Source: Micropterus salmoides (lineage: Eukaryota; Chordata; Actinopteri; Centrarchiformes; Centrarchidae). From it: 64,000 nucleotides of DNA. The translations under genes were made by a program, and so were the position numbers. Location of the stretch: assembly GCF_014851395.1 (NCBI RefSeq), contig NW_024044459.1, forward strand, positions 4,810,112 through 4,874,111, given 5' to 3'. Under the pieces are notes generated by a model. That model was not told the DNA's origin and made no database searches. It worked only from the letters and a program-made list of their open reading frames with translations. Positions 36,650 to 54,567 of the stretch are shown in pieces (position 1 is the stretch's first letter; every line of letters begins with the position of its first letter).

Positions 36650-37490
36650 TGGAAATGTCAGAGAACCCAGTTAGATTCTGAATGTGCAGAACTTTGAAAA
36701 TGAGCAGAAAACCTGCTGAAACACAGGAGCTATTAAAGTCCAGGAGTTTATAACTGAATTAAAATTATTTCATTTATTATTGATGAGGTAAAATGGTGCC
36801 ACATGCACATTTAAAGAGGTTACCTCAATCAGTCACGTCTGCCTGTGTGTTGATTCAGCAGTGATAATATTAAAAGTTGATCTACAGGAGAAACATATCT
36901 GAAAGCAACCCAGAATGCCTGAGAACTGCTCTGCATTATATTCTGTTACAGTTTTAGATTTTAAATTGTTTTATTATACCTTTATTAAATCAGAAAAATA
37001 TTCACTCTTTTTCCAAGAGTGTCCTGGCTAAGGCGGGTAGTAGTACAATTGCACATTTAAGATGGAAATAATACAAAAAAAAGTTCAGAAAATATCAAAA
37101 TGTTCTTAAATACTCACCACAATTCAGCAACACCTTTACATAAATAAGTTCCACAATAAATTGGTGCAGAAAAACACACAGGAAATTAAAGGTTTAACAC
37201 TCACAATTTTCTGGGGGATTACCCCCAGACCCCTCTGTTCATACTGTGGCAGTTTTGTTGTTATATTATTATAATTAAACACATGACGTTAAAATTTAGC
37301 AACATCAAATTGACTCAGTTAATAGTGTTGTTGTGAGTTTTGTTGTGCCGTATAAGTAGAGGATGTTTACTGTTGCTTTACTGCTTTACAGACTTAACTT
37401 TATTATTATTATGTGAAGATATGAAGTTTTATGGGCTGGGCTAGGCCCCCAATGTTTCAAGATCCTAAAAACGCCTCTGGGGCCCACTCA
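36650..37490 (+). repeat. Dispersed repeat, copy A (matches 57739-58560)
   Basis: Three blocks match the copy in the tm2d2 intron in the same order: ATGTCAGAGAAC...ATTCTGAATGTGCAGAA (about 36655-36707), GTTGATCTACAGGAGAAA (about 36876-36893) and ATAAATTGGT...TTTCTGGGGGA (about 37155-37225). The right part near 37430-37490 (CTAGGCCCCCAATGTTTCA) is typical of fish hAT-derived repeats. Class not proven. Confidence 0.65.
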
Positions 37491-38700
37491 TAAAATCTTT
37501 GCTCCATAGCGCTGCTAAAAACTTCACCTTTAAATACCTGTGCCCAGGACTGTACCAAATGCCTACCAACACAAAGGGGGTTTGGGGAGAGAATATGTTG
37601 TTTGTGTATACTAAAAATAACTCCTCATTACTTACAAAAGAGGTTAAGTAGTTGATAGTTATTTTGTTATTATCTTTATAGTTAATATTGTAAAAAGTTG
37701 TTATCAAACTGCCTGTCTAGTATTTATGTAAATATTTTAATTATTGTGTTTTCACCCCTTGTGTGTCATAAAGCATGGCTAGCCAGTGTATATGTTCTGC
37801 AGTTTGTCATTTAGTTAGGTCAGTAATTCAATTTCACCCAGATTGGGCAATCTATTAACTTTTGTTTTTTTTCTGTATTCAAGGGATCCTCTGACACTAA
37901 TAATAAAGAATATAATATATAATAAAGAATAAAGAATATATAATAAAGAAAATAAATAAGCAACCAACATAAAAATGCTTATGAACAAAAAAGGCCCTCC
38001 TCTTAAACTCAAGGTTACATTTCTATTACAAGCACCATCTGTATGAAAATAAAAAGAAATACAATGAAATAACACTATTTTATCAAATATAATTATGTCA
38101 ATAGTCCTGAGAAATATAACCTATAGGCTGTGGAATAATACAGATGAGATTTAAAAAAACATAATTAAAACAAGAAAATACAAATTAATTTTAAAAAGTG
38201 CACTTAGACAAATAAGCAAAAAAGACATAAAAGAAATAATAGTGAGATGAACGAGTTATTTCAGATTATGCTATTATTATGCTATTATGCTATAAAGCTC
38301 GAGCATGCCCTTTACAAATAAAGGAACACCCTCGCCAAACAACCCCTCCAGGTAAATCACTCTTACAGCGTTTTTAAATCTGTTGTCTGTGGCAACATTT
38401 CCGCACTGGCCAACTGTTAGTGATGTGTTTTATGCCAACCAGCAATCAGTGGTTTGCCAGAGCCGGACGAGAATCAACCGTAGCGACAGCAGCAACTCAG
38501 TATGGCAGAACCTATTTAAGCAGGTGTTGACAGTGTTGTGTAATTATTCTCACTGCCAGAAGGGGAAGACGGAAGTACCACACTGCAGGTTTAAATGAAA
38601 AAGGTTCATCCCCCAGAAATTAGAGGCACAAAAAGAGTGTGTCTAAGTAAGGACGGGCTAAATGGAAATAAAGTTGTTTTAAATATCAAAGATAGTTAAA
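37491..38700. other. Intergenic, AT-rich, no supported gene
   Basis: It contains AATAAAGAATATA-type simple sequence near 37900-37960 and no recognisable coding or repeat family. Confidence 0.45.
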
Positions 38701-38736
38701 GTAAAAGGCAACCAGTGAATATGTCTCCTAGAGCTA

Positions 38737-38771
<35 letters not shown>

Positions 38772-39480
38772 TACTTTATTTTATATTTTTTAAAAGCAGC
38801 TTCTCAAAGCGCTATACATAAAGTCACAATCCACAGAAAAATACAACAAATACAAGTTAATAAAAACAAAAACAACAACATTAATAATAGAAATAACTAT
38901 ACTACTATCAGAAAAAGTCATCAGCAATCGAATGCAAGTTTAAAAAAGTGTGTCTTGAGAAGAGCTTTAAAAATGCTAAGAGTCTGGGCTTCCCTAAGTT
39001 CAGGAGGAAGAGACTTCCAGAGTGAAGGAGCATAAACAGAAAAGGCCCTGTCACCCATAGATTTTAGGTGCGTTTGAGGAACAGTAAGCAGACTACATAT
39101 ATGGGATTAGGGATATAACATATAAGGGATTAATAAACCACATAAATATTGCGGAGCCGTGTAATACCTTGTATGTCAACATCATGATCTTGAAATCGAC
39201 ATGGAACCTGACGGGGAGCCAGTGTAAGGACTTCAAAACGGGAGGCAATATGGTCAGATTTCCTGGTTCCCGTCAGGATCCGGGCGGCAGAGTTCTGAAC
39301 ATATTGCAATTTGTTAATTGTGGTTTTAGAAACTCTGCGTTACAGTAATCCAGCCGTGTGTCAACAAATGAATTAATCAGCTTTTCAGCGACAGATAAAT
39401 TTAGCATTGGCCGTAGTCTGGCTATATTTCTGAGGTGGAAAAAGGATGCCTTCACAGTGCTCTGAACAAAAAAATCAAAG
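38701..39480 (-). repeat. Unclassified fish interspersed repeat preceded by (TAA)n
   Basis: (TAA)n units at about 38739-38770 are followed by AAGCGCTATACATAAAGT and then text such as GAAGAGCTTTAAAAATGC, ACTTCCAGAGTGAAGGAG and GAAAAGGCCCTGTCACCC, known to me as a very common teleost repeat. The orientation is inferred from the tail position. Confidence 0.5.
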
Positions 39481-39589
39481 GGGAGGCTGGTGTAAAATTT
39501 TTATATTTTAAATGTGTAACAGAAGCAGATCTCCATCACTTTGTTGGACTGAAGATGATACTACACACTGCAGTCTAATGGTGCTTTCA

Positions 39590-39780
39590 GACCAAAAGCG
39601 AAGCGAGAGCGTTTGGGGCGGTGAGTTTACATACAAAGTCAATGCAAAGATGCGTAGAGCTGCGATTTCCTGTCGGGTGGCGCGAAGTGAATATTTTCAA
39701 CTCATGAGTCGCGATCGCCTATCAATGTTGTGATTGTCCATACGTCCATTGCGTGGAGAGGGCCATGCAGATTGGGCGAT
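39590..39780. repeat. Possible fish DNA-element fragment
   Basis: GGTGCTTTCAGACCAAAAGC and GAAGCGAGAGCG resemble the ends of dispersed fish DNA elements. There are no clear partner end and no coding content. Confidence 0.25.
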
Positions 39781-41091
39781 TGAAAATCTGCAGGCCGGCT
39801 GAGAGCTGCTAAACTTGGGCTAGAGGAGCAGGGAGCAGCGCTCCAGCTTTTGGGCAAATAAACACCTGTGGTCAGACAGGATTCTGCCCTGACAACTACG
39901 CTGTTTGCTCGAGGGAGGAGCTTGGAGTAAACTGCTTTTATTAAATTAGCTTTTTACTTTAGTTTTTGAGATTACAACGTTGATTTATCTTCACTGGAGC
40001 TTCTCAGCAGCTAACTTCTGTGCACATCCGGTTCCAGTGTATTTAGCGTCGTTTGGCACTACTTCATATTTTTATAAAACTCAGATAAAACTGGACATTG
40101 CTGGGGGAAAATAGAGCGAGGAGGTTGAACTACCTGGTGAGTTCAGAAAACATGTGTATGTAACTTTATTCCTGCTATCGTTGTACTTTACTGTGACCAA
40201 GTTAGCATAGCATAGCCCTCATCGATCCAAACTCCATTCAGAAAACAAACATTTTAAAAGTTGTTGTCTTGCTGACAGACCTGACAAAGCATGAATTCAT
40301 ATGTTTAACAAATCTGCATCATATTGTAGTTATTTTGGTATCAGTTTTGATCCATTTATTGCTATTTAATCACAGCAAAATGTTTACTTTGGGTTCACAC
40401 AGCTGTAGTAATGGCGAGTTGTTTTATTCACGTTACTGCGTTGTGTGTGAACACTCCAGAGATGTCCAGCGATTAAACCCCCGCGAGGAAAGAGCGAATG
40501 CACACTAATGCTGACGGGCTACACTTGACTTTCTCATGGCTCCTCTTCCAGTCTGCCCCACCACAAGACATGTGGCCGCTGTGTGTGTGCCTATGATATC
40601 AACTCAGGCCTCGTCTCTTTCAGCACCTCGGCTCTGCTGTTAAACTACATTCCTCCCACCTTCGAAGCCCAACTATGTTCACTCGCACTAACATGTTACC
40701 ATTAGGCCATTCATCAACGTTCAACTGTCCAAACATGAGAGGTGTTAGGGAGACAGCGCGGCCAGAGCGGTTTGGAAGCTTTCCAGTGACCCTGGCTGTG
40801 GAGACGATTTCCAGTCAGAGGAAATAAAGACTTGATCAGAGATGTTTTGGATTGCAAAGTAACATTCCTGTTTTATGAGATTGTGAATAAACGACGCTAC
40901 AGCTGACAAAGCTGACTTTGGATGCAAGGAAGAGTTGCCAGCAACCATAACTAAGTAGCTCTGATTTCTTGATGGACAGAAACAGTTGCTAAAGTTTGTC
41001 TTTTTGAGTGTTATTTTCACCTTTCAAAATTATAATTTGCACATTTCTTCTTTTAAAAATCTTTTATCTATCTTTTATCTAGATAGTCTTA

Positions 41092-41209
41092 CCGGCTGCA
41101 TGAGACCTATTCTATTTGTTACTGTGAAGCACTTTGTGACCCCTCTTGTCTGTGAAAGGTGCTATATAAATAAAGTTTACTTACTTACTTACTTACTCAC
41201 GTACTTACC
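41092..41209 (+). mobile_element. L2-like LINE or SINE 3' end with (ACTT)n tail
   Basis: GAAGCACTTTGTGACC, then GAAAGGTGCTATATAAATAA and five or more ACTT units form a typical fish LINE-type 3' end. No coding part remains. Confidence 0.65.
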
Positions 41210-41394
41210 TTTTGTTGTTTTAGTATTCTCATGATATCATAGCAGGCTTTTGAAGCATTCTCAGTGCATCAAGACAAAGAGCATTATTCCCAAATCCTAT
41301 CTGATAAAAGCTGGAGTCACACTCAACGGAAGAAATCAGCTTCCATCTTCAGCAAGGTAGTCTTAACATTGTCCTCAGCAAAACTAGACTACGA

Positions 41395-41880
41395 GTCTAT
41401 GCTAGCAGCCCTGTGAGGCTGTACTAAATGCTCACATCAGCATGCTAACATGCTTAAAATGATTATGCGAGCATGTTGATGTTCACTGTGTTTAACGCCT
41501 TAGCCTGCAAGCATATGCTAATTGGAACTAAACACAAAGTACCACTGAGGCGGATGGGAATGTGATTTGTTTTGCAGGTATTTGGTCATAAACCAATGTG
41601 TTGGACAAATAAACACATTGACCTGATGATGGGGCTAGATTAAAAGACAGGAGATCCTCTGAGGATCATGACTGCGTGAACCAAATTTCACAGAAATCCA
41701 TCATATAGTTATAGAGATATTTCACTAAAGAATAAAAAGTTGACCTCACAGAGCCGCTAGAGGACCAGTCATTAGATACCTTGAATTTTTACTGTAAATT
41801 TCGTGGCCATCCATCTGATAGTTGTTGAGATATTTCAGCCTACGATATGTCAACCTCATACTTGCACTAAAGGAAAAGTC
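41395..41880 (+). repeat. Percomorph-type non-coding repeat
   Basis: It carries words of a very common percomorph repeat in order: GCTAATTGGAACTAAACACA, TTTTGCAGGTATTTGGTCAT, CCTGATGATGGGGCTAGAT, ACCAAATTTCACAGAAATCC and ATAGTTGTTGAGATATTTC. It is a main reason for suspecting a percomorph fish. Confidence 0.6.
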
Positions 41881-44745
41881 AAGGGTTCACCAACTTCAGG
41901 AGAATCCACAGTTCTCCATGTAGTATCTCCGTAGCCGTTGAAGTCACCGAACTGGACTTACCTCCCACTACATCCTGACTAACTGGTGAAAACATTCAGC
42001 TATTTGAAAACATGAGCACCCTTCCTGGTTGCTGAATGTAGGCTCTAGTGATGGCGATGGGGGTTGGTTGGTCCACCATTAGGGTCCATCTAACCACTTT
42101 TCCATCTCGCAACAGCAGCAAGTTTTCACTCAATCTTATCTCCACATCTAGGATTGGCACCACATTCTGCACAGACATTCATGGTTCACAGAGGATGAAT
42201 CCCACTGACTTATATCCCTACACCCAAAATGGTCCAGTGGAGGTTTTACTAGGGAGAATGTGTTACTGGGCAGTGACCCAGTGGAGATCTGCAGGTTTAT
42301 CCTCAGTGACAGGTTTCACACGCAGCTTGTGGGCCAAACCCACAAATAACAGCCAGGCGTCTTGTTTGCTATCATTCTCGGGCCTGTTTCAGATTACTGA
42401 CTGGCTCTTTGAAGTTGGCTGACGGACAGGCAGGGTTTTCCCCTGCTTCTCTGCCAGAAAAAGATTGGGTCATCAACAGCTCTGCCACCCACCGCATATC
42501 TTGAATGACCTCTGAATAAGAAGTGTGCTTACTTAGGCATCTGATCAGAGAGCCATCGGGAAGCCATAACAAAAGGTCCAGTGTGAGGTATTTCCTGATT
42601 TCACAGCAAGGTCCTCACTGAAATAGAAGCCTCATTGTGTTGCTTTTACAAAAACTGTCGTAACCCCTTACCATTGTTTCACCAAAGGCCATTACTTAGA
42701 AGTGGTAACCAGTTAAAAATAAGTGGACAGTCATTGACACTGAACTTTAAGCACAGTGACTGCGATTCTTGTAATTTCTAAGGAAACTAAACCAATTTCA
42801 TTGCCACAAGTCAGTGATAGTCCTGTTTAATACGATTTAATAGATTTTCAGTTTTAAAGCTAATGTTTTTGTTTTTGTATCCTGTGCATCACAGACACAA
42901 ACAACCTGTCATCCATGTCAAAGATGGCCCATTGAAATCTTCCCAGTCACACTTATTATGAATGCTTTTCAGTTAAGTACAAGCTGGAGAAGCTCCACTC
43001 TGTAACGCCGCTGTGTTTCTGTGGTTCCAACAACTACAACAGAGCGATGAACCTTCTCTAGACAGGGGTCATTCATATCCCATCAGTAATTTAAGATGAT
43101 CAGCTTTGTAATTTTGTCAAATTCAGTAGTCCACGCCTGTTCCTTCAATGTGTCAGTCAATCCATGTGTAGAGTTTGATGTTACTGTAGCATCTCTCTTC
43201 ACAATATTCTCTTGGCATAACACACACATTCCTTGTATGTGCTTTCAATGCATTAATCTTAGTCACACCATGGATCCATGGAGAGGGGGGATCTGCCACA
43301 CCATTTTGTACCAAAAGCACAATCTTTCCCTGTCCAATAAACACGACCACATAACCACATTGTTTCCCTAATCTTAATGATACCATAGTTGCCATGCACA
43401 TACTGTGGAAAGTGAAAGTGTGAAAAATGTTGGCATTAGATGTAAAAGCAAACAATGAAACATAATCGAGGATTTTTCTGAACCTCAATGTTCTTGTGTC
43501 GTGCTAAGGTTGTTTACCACATTAATCACATATTTAAAATGGTGTAATGGATGTAATGTACCTAACGTGTGATATGTATGTAATATAATGAACATGGGAA
43601 ATTCTTCTTTCAAAAATCTTAGCTCATGGTCCACAAGATTTCTCTCTGAGCTTTTAGACACATCCTAGAGCCTTTATCAACGTTGACAGTGTGTTTCTGT
43701 GGTTAAACGCTGCATGTATGTGTTGAATCACTATTTTGTCCGATCAACTGATCAGCAGCAAAACACATAAGCCTACTTTAAGTAACTTTAATTTGAGTAA
43801 TATTGGCTGTGTTTAAGCAACACAGAGTAATTGTCTTTCTTCACACTTTATAATTTTACGTGACTTCACATTGAGCACCTCCTCCTCATGTTGACATATA
43901 CTGCAGAGCCCCTGAAGTGCTGAACATCATGGGTGGCACATATGTATCCTGAACCTGCCGCTCTCACTCACAGAGAGTTTTCTCTGGGACATCCCTTTGC
44001 TATCATGGACCACTGAGCAATAAAAAGCCTGTAACCAAACCCAGAGCCTAATCCAGCCAGGACAATCGCTGGCACCTCCACAGAGCCGAATCCCTGCAGA
44101 CTGTCCCCATGCAGCCCTGCTTGGGAGGAGAGACCACATCAGTGAAACTAATCCAACCACAAAGCACTGGAATGATGTGGGAAGACAAAAAGTCAGTGTT
44201 TGGACCAGAATGTTGGGTTGTCACTCACTTTCATGATGGTGCAGTTCTAGTGTTCATCACAGTGTACATGTGGGACCCTCAGATGCATTAGACTCATAAG
44301 AGTCTAATGCATCTTCATACAAACTGAAGAGAACGTCTGTGCCTAAAATACTGAATGTGAGTGCAGGTTCGGGTGGTCCAGGTTTGGCTTGTTGCTTTAG
44401 GATTAATACAGCTGTTTTTTTTAACCACAAACAGCTTCATCAGTCAATGAAGAAACTTGAGGTAGCATTTTCCTGCACATAAACTCCACCCACTGCTGGG
44501 TGTCATGCTGAGTCCAAATGTGTCAAGGAGCAAATCAGCTTGGACACAGGCTGGGAGGCATCAGCACTGGACTGTGGGCAGGATTTTTCTAAGACAAAAC
44601 ATCCCGAGAAAAAGCAAAAATAGTATTAAAGCTGCTTCCTTTACTTATTTAATTATGCAGACACGTTTGTCCCGCAAATATCAACGTGAGGTAACCCAAG
44701 TATAATCCAATCAGAGTCGTAAAAGTGTATTTTCCTGTGGAGACC
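41881..44745. other. Upstream region of the T-box gene
   Basis: 2.9 kb immediately upstream of the start codon without a recognised repeat or coding exon apart from a perfect inverted repeat at 44281-44314. The 5'UTR and promoter must lie here, but I see no clear TATA box or initiator. Confidence 0.4.
44281..44314. repeat. Perfect inverted repeat (15-bp arms, 4-nt loop) upstream of the T-box gene
   Basis: AGATGCATTAGACTC (44281-44295) and GAGTCTAATGCATCT (44300-44314) are exact complements around ATAA. The structure lies 432 bases before the start codon and contains ATGCAT and TAAT/ATTA words. Confidence 0.9.
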
Positions 44746-49337
<4,592 letters not shown>

Positions 49338-49660
49338 AAATACTGACTTGAGAGCACTTATTGCTGCTTAAAAGTATCCCTGCATGTCTTGTGGGAATGA
49401 CTCCTAACCTATTACACAATGAAACTTGCGTGTTGGTAAAGTCTTATACATCTGCATCTTACATGACTTAAGACTGAATCCCTGTGGTGCAAAGCACATT
49501 TTACTTCAGCAAATGTATCAGTTTATAATTAACATATAAAGAAGTGATTTTATTGGTTTGGTACTGCTCAGTGGATTATAAGGATTCTGAATTAATGGCT
49601 GTTACCTTTCAACAAAAATTCAAATTAAACAAATAAAGCAATACATAAAGCCAAAAGTAA
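49338..49660 (+). terminator. T-box gene 3'UTR with poly(A) signal
   Basis: The first AATAAA after the stop is at 49632-49637, about 295 bases downstream, and is followed by ordinary AT-rich sequence. The cleavage site would be near 49650-49660. Confidence 0.5.
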
Positions 49661-50261
49661 GTTATTTGCCAACTATAGTATCATTTACACACACACACAT
49701 TTGAAATGAATAGCTTAAAACAGTTCAGCTTCTTTGCATTTAAAGAATCGTTTATCGGAATCGGCCATGAGATTGTGTTTTTTTCTCCTCAGAAATTGAA
49801 AGACTGAGTCAATTAATGATTACATTTCTCCAAAAAGTTTCCGCTTGTATAATTGTTTTTAAATCCAAACATGTTAATGCTGTAGTGCTAGCTAATGTTG
49901 GTAACTTGATTGCTACTAGCTAGCTATGTACCACACACAACTGTGTCTCACCTGATGTGTTTAATCCAACGACTGCTGGTCTTTTTATCACATCAGCTAC
50001 ACATGGAAGTTCTTTGACGTTATCTTCTCTAACGTTAGCCTCAGTCTTTGAGAGAAACAGTTATTGTCACATATTTACCTTTTAGGTTTGTGGTCTTTTT
50101 ATATTATTATTTTTACAGTTTTATTATTTATTTTTAACTATACAACAGTTTTATGACAAACTGAGAGCTTCTTGACATATTTGACACATATTTTAAATTG
50201 TCAAACATTCACAATTCAAACAGGATCAAAACATTTTTTGTCTCTTAAGGGTATCTGCGGT

Positions 50262-50525
50262 TCAGGGGGTAGACGTCATTCACTTAACAGAAGGCTAATG
50301 GTTTGATCCCCAGCTCCCCCAGTTTGTATGTCAAAGTGTCCTTGTGCAAGATCCTGAACCCCAAATGGCATTCGATGGCTTTTTACCATCTGTGTGTGAA
50401 TGACTCTCTGTTTCTGGTGAGCAGCTGGCATCTTAGCCTCTGCTCATCAGTGTATGAATGTGTGCGCATGGGGTCAATGTGATGTAGTGTAAAGTGCTTT
50501 GAGCAGTCAAAAAGACTACACCTTA
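50262..50525 (+). mobile_element. tRNA-derived SINE
   Basis: A tRNA-like head runs from GTTCAGGGGGTAGACGTC to GGTTTGATCCCCAGCTC, the latter matching a pol III B box. It is followed by the conserved body GTCCTTGTGCAAGATCCTGA and the end AAAGTGCTTTGAGCAGTCA. The arrangement is that of a common teleost SINE. Confidence 0.75.
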
Positions 50526-53094
50526 TTTCTGAAATAAAGTCCCATGGTGGTGGAAGGGGAGGGACTTCTGATTCAAATGTTGCTCAATCCTGATTTGTGC
50601 ATGGAAGTATGTGGCATGATCTTTTTTCAGCTGAGCCTTGGCTATTTCAAACCAGTGAGAGGAGCATAGAGGGGAAAACGGAAATACAGAAATCTCTCAT
50701 GTGAAATAACTAAAACTGTTGAAACTTTGGCAGCAAACATTTCACGTCAGTGTCCATCACTCACAGTAACAAGCTTATTAAGAAAACATGGTTTCAGGGC
50801 CTTTAAGGAACTAATGTCATACTTTAAATCACCTTCATCCGGCAGAGAGCTTTCTTTAAAGGATCTCACATTTTTACTCTCACAAGGAATTATTTGAGGT
50901 CCAGTGTCATTCAATCACTAACACGTACATGGCCATCATCACCTTCAGCTGCAGTTGTTGATGCCATTATGTAAAAACCCTATATAATATTTTTGAAATA
51001 TCCATTCTCGCCTGTAATTTCAGACATATAGGTCATGAGTTAAAATCCCCCAACACCTTCCTTAGACACCCCAAAAAAAGTAGTACTAACTTTTTGGATT
51101 TTCTTTTTGGATTACATTTCTCTTTTTGAACTATATGCTTGGTTACATTTTCACTCTATACTAGAGTAATTCTTTCAAGCCAACTCCTATGGAAAGAAAA
51201 AACTGCTTATAAACTCACTCAACTGACTAAATTAGAACTCAAACAAGTGCCCCAGAACTAATTATAGAAACGTTTTCTCTCTATGTAAATGGAAGGAATT
51301 TGTCAAACCATTTTTCACAACCACAATGGTATTAAATAAATTAAACTTCATTAAATTGTATATTGAAGGACCACAAAAGGCATTTGTCCAAAAAATCTAA
51401 GGGGCTCTCCTCAGCTTGGAGCCCAAAAATGATACAAAAAATATCTAGACTAAAAGGAATTCTTCTTTTGTGTTATTACCTAAACAAACACACACTATGT
51501 TATCGAGGGCCTAGCATGTCTCAGAAATTATATCAGGCTTCATCAAGATGTAGGCCTACCAGGCCTTCACAGAATCAGTCACAGTGCCTCCACTGTCAGG
51601 TCAGATTTCTGTCAGACTTGATAACTGACTTGCTCTGACCTGCAGGAGCAGTTGCTCTCCACCATGGAGTTCCCACACCGACTGCAAAAGCTTCGAGGCA
51701 TGATGGGAAATGCTTGGCCCTCCCCTGATCGAGCAGCTGATTGGTTTAGATGTTGGATCATCAACAACATGATGTTGTCTATAGAAACTTTAAATATTTT
51801 GTTTCATTGAAGAGCTTTTGCTCTTGCTGTGTGGCATTCACCAAAGGCCTGTAACAGACAATTCAGAGACTGCAAACATTCTTAAAATAAAATAAAATAA
51901 TACAACTACTGATGAGGTTGGTCCTGGCAGTTTATCTGACAGGTCAATAATAAAAATGTTTTTTTCCAGCTTTCCTTACCCATTGTGTATTTTGACTACT
52001 GCTGTTTTGAATGTCTTTAGTTTGAGAAGGACAGTGTCGTGGCCATTTTCATGACAAAGTCCAAGGCCACTATTCTGCAAGAAGTCCATCCCAGGCTGAC
52101 GCGTGTCCACCCATGTGTGTCCTAATATCCACACTCCAGGAGTACCCAATCCAGAAAAAGTGACAAGAAGAATTTGAGTGTACCTTTTTAATTCGGAGTA
52201 TACAAAAACGCTTGGTCCATTACCAGCCCAGTACAGTTCACCAAAAGTCACTCAAAAACATTTTGCAAAACACGGTCAAAAACTTGTTACAATACAGGGC
52301 TCTTGCAGATCTCTCCTCCCTTCACCCGTGTTACTTTTTTCCTCCTGCCTATGTGCAGCGAAATTACTAACCCACCCAATCAGCAGGTACAAAAACACAA
52401 TATCAAAAATAAAAAGAAATTCTGCATAACCCATGAACATATAGCAGGTGTTTAACAACAACTTAGCAAATACCATATATGTCAAAATGGCTCTTACAGA
52501 CAGGTTATTTACATAAAAACTAATATGTTGGCTGTGTGAGAATTATGCTGCGTTCCAATCACTGCTGAACAAATGGCTGAACGTGACAAACTGAAGAACT
52601 TTTGTGTGGAGAAGATGACTTTCAGACGCTGTTTACCGTCACAAGCTACCTAATACCACTGGCAGCATGTGTTGATATCAATTTACTTACAGATCAGGTT
52701 TTACTATGATATTTTGTATTATCTCCATTTAATACAGGCAAATAAATTAAGGTTGCCTTTTAGTTGATAATTAAGCATTTACAATATGTGCTTCCATAGG
52801 TGCTGCCATTGTTGTGTGACTCTTCATAAAGTCGGGGGAGATAGATCTCTTTTTTTTTGGTCTTGTCCTCACTCTTGCACTTTTTGGCAAGATGTACATT
52901 TATCTCCCAATGTATTGATTTTGAATTCTCCCCAACCTATGATAATGACAAAATAAATTATTTTCAAGAGGTACAGAGATGAAGTACAGTTGTTATAATC
53001 ACCTTCTATTGAAATTAATATGAAGTATGTGTGCAAATATTTTTGTGTTTGTGTGAATATATGTATGTAAACATACCTTCCATCCATCCATCGT

Positions 53095-53192
53095 CAACTG
53101 CTTATTCTGCGTACAGGGTCATGGGGGGGCTGAAGCCAATCCCAGCTGACATCGGGGTACACCCTGGACAGGTCGCCAGTCCATCGCAGGGC
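53095..53192 (+). repeat. Dispersed fish repeat sharing 38 identical bases with 10453-10490
   Basis: TCGTCAACTGCTTATTCTGC, then GGGGGGCTGAAGCCAATCCC and GGTCGCCAGTCCATCGCAGG form a well-known teleost repeat. The last 38 bases are identical to the truncated copy near 10.47 kb. Confidence 0.75.
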
Positions 53193-54004
53193 GTGAATAT
53201 AGCTTGAATATGTATTTTCTTTGATTAAGGATTTATTATTTTTGTTAAAAAATTTTTATTGTTTATTATGACATTTAGGGTATAAAGGGGTAGGAGTACA
53301 TAAGTTTTACTTCTTCCTACTCCTTTTTGCACATGTAAATAGAGATGTTTAGGGATTGTCGTATGCTGAAGACAGAGAATGGAAAGAAAGGATGAATGAG
53401 CAGCAGTGAAAAAAGAACAGGAGCAGAAAAGGAATGGAGGTGATCAGAATATATTCTGCATGGACTGCAAGCGATTTCTTTTTTTTCTTCTTTTTAAAAA
53501 AAGTTTATTTGATGGGTATAGATGCTATAAACAAAGAAAATTGTACAACAATTTTCCAGTGCACAGCATAACAGCATTTATAGCTGCTGCTAATTTCCAA
53601 TGCCCGTTTTAACATTACATATACAACAAACATTAAACATAGTAAGAGTAAAACAATTGAGCACATACATGTACAAGAAGAAAAATGAGGCACAGCTCTT
53701 CCTTCAGTCTCTGTGCTAGCAGTGATGGGAGTCTAGAAAGGGTGAGAGCAGGCTTAACAGGGATAGTGTTTTACATTCTGTAAAGACATATGAAGAGAAA
53801 AAATGGTGCCTTACGTCTGCTGGTCATCTATCCCTCACTTGCTGTTGCCTGAATCTGATGTAGGAAGGAAGAGTAGGCTAGGGAATGTTGCACAATATGT
53901 ACAGGAGCATCTTAGGAATGAATAGAATAGCTACATAAATATTTTTATACTGATGTAGAAGAAAGTGGGCTTTGATTTGTCAGCTATCCCCATATTAATT
54001 TCAG

Positions 54005-54529
54005 ACATTGGGTCCGGTTCCCGTTAGGGCTGGCTCAGGTGAGTCCTGAACCATCCCTTAGTTATGCTGCTATAGGCCTAGACTGCCGGGGGATTTCCCA
54101 TGATGCACTGAGCTCCTCTCTCCTCTACTTTCTCTCCCTCTGTATGCAACCTCATCCCATTATTGCATGTTACTAACACAACTTCTCCCCTTTCTGGTAG
54201 TCTTGTGCTTTCTCGTCCCTCTCCTCTCTCCTCCTCCTATCACTTCCTGCAGGTTTTCTGGCTCTGGAGCAGTGGAGTCTGGATCTGTGGCTGCGGGTCA
54301 CCTGCTGCCCCCGTGTTCCTGCTCGACACCCTCTGCTGCAACGACTATTGTTGCTAGTCTTATTGTTATTATTGTTATTATAATCATTAACATTACGATT
54401 GTTACCATTAACACTATTATAAATATCTGTACCATTTTTCATTTAGTCTATAGCAACATCACCTTCACTGTCTGTACCTCTGTGTGTATATTGTGTAGGC
54501 TGCCTCCCTCCCCTCTCTCTCTCCTTACA

Positions 54530-54567
<38 letters not shown>

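Larger units (their letters stand above)
49661..54004. other. Intergenic between the T-box gene and the tm2d2 upstream repeats
   Basis: Mostly AT-rich sequence without a supported gene. It holds the SINE at 50262-50525 and the dispersed repeat at 53095-53192. Bases 50526-53090 and 53193-54000 show no recognisable element. Confidence 0.5.

Noticed and set aside
50262..50335. A tRNA gene
   Set aside because: A B-box-like word is present, but the sequence cannot form a full cloverleaf and continues into a SINE body.
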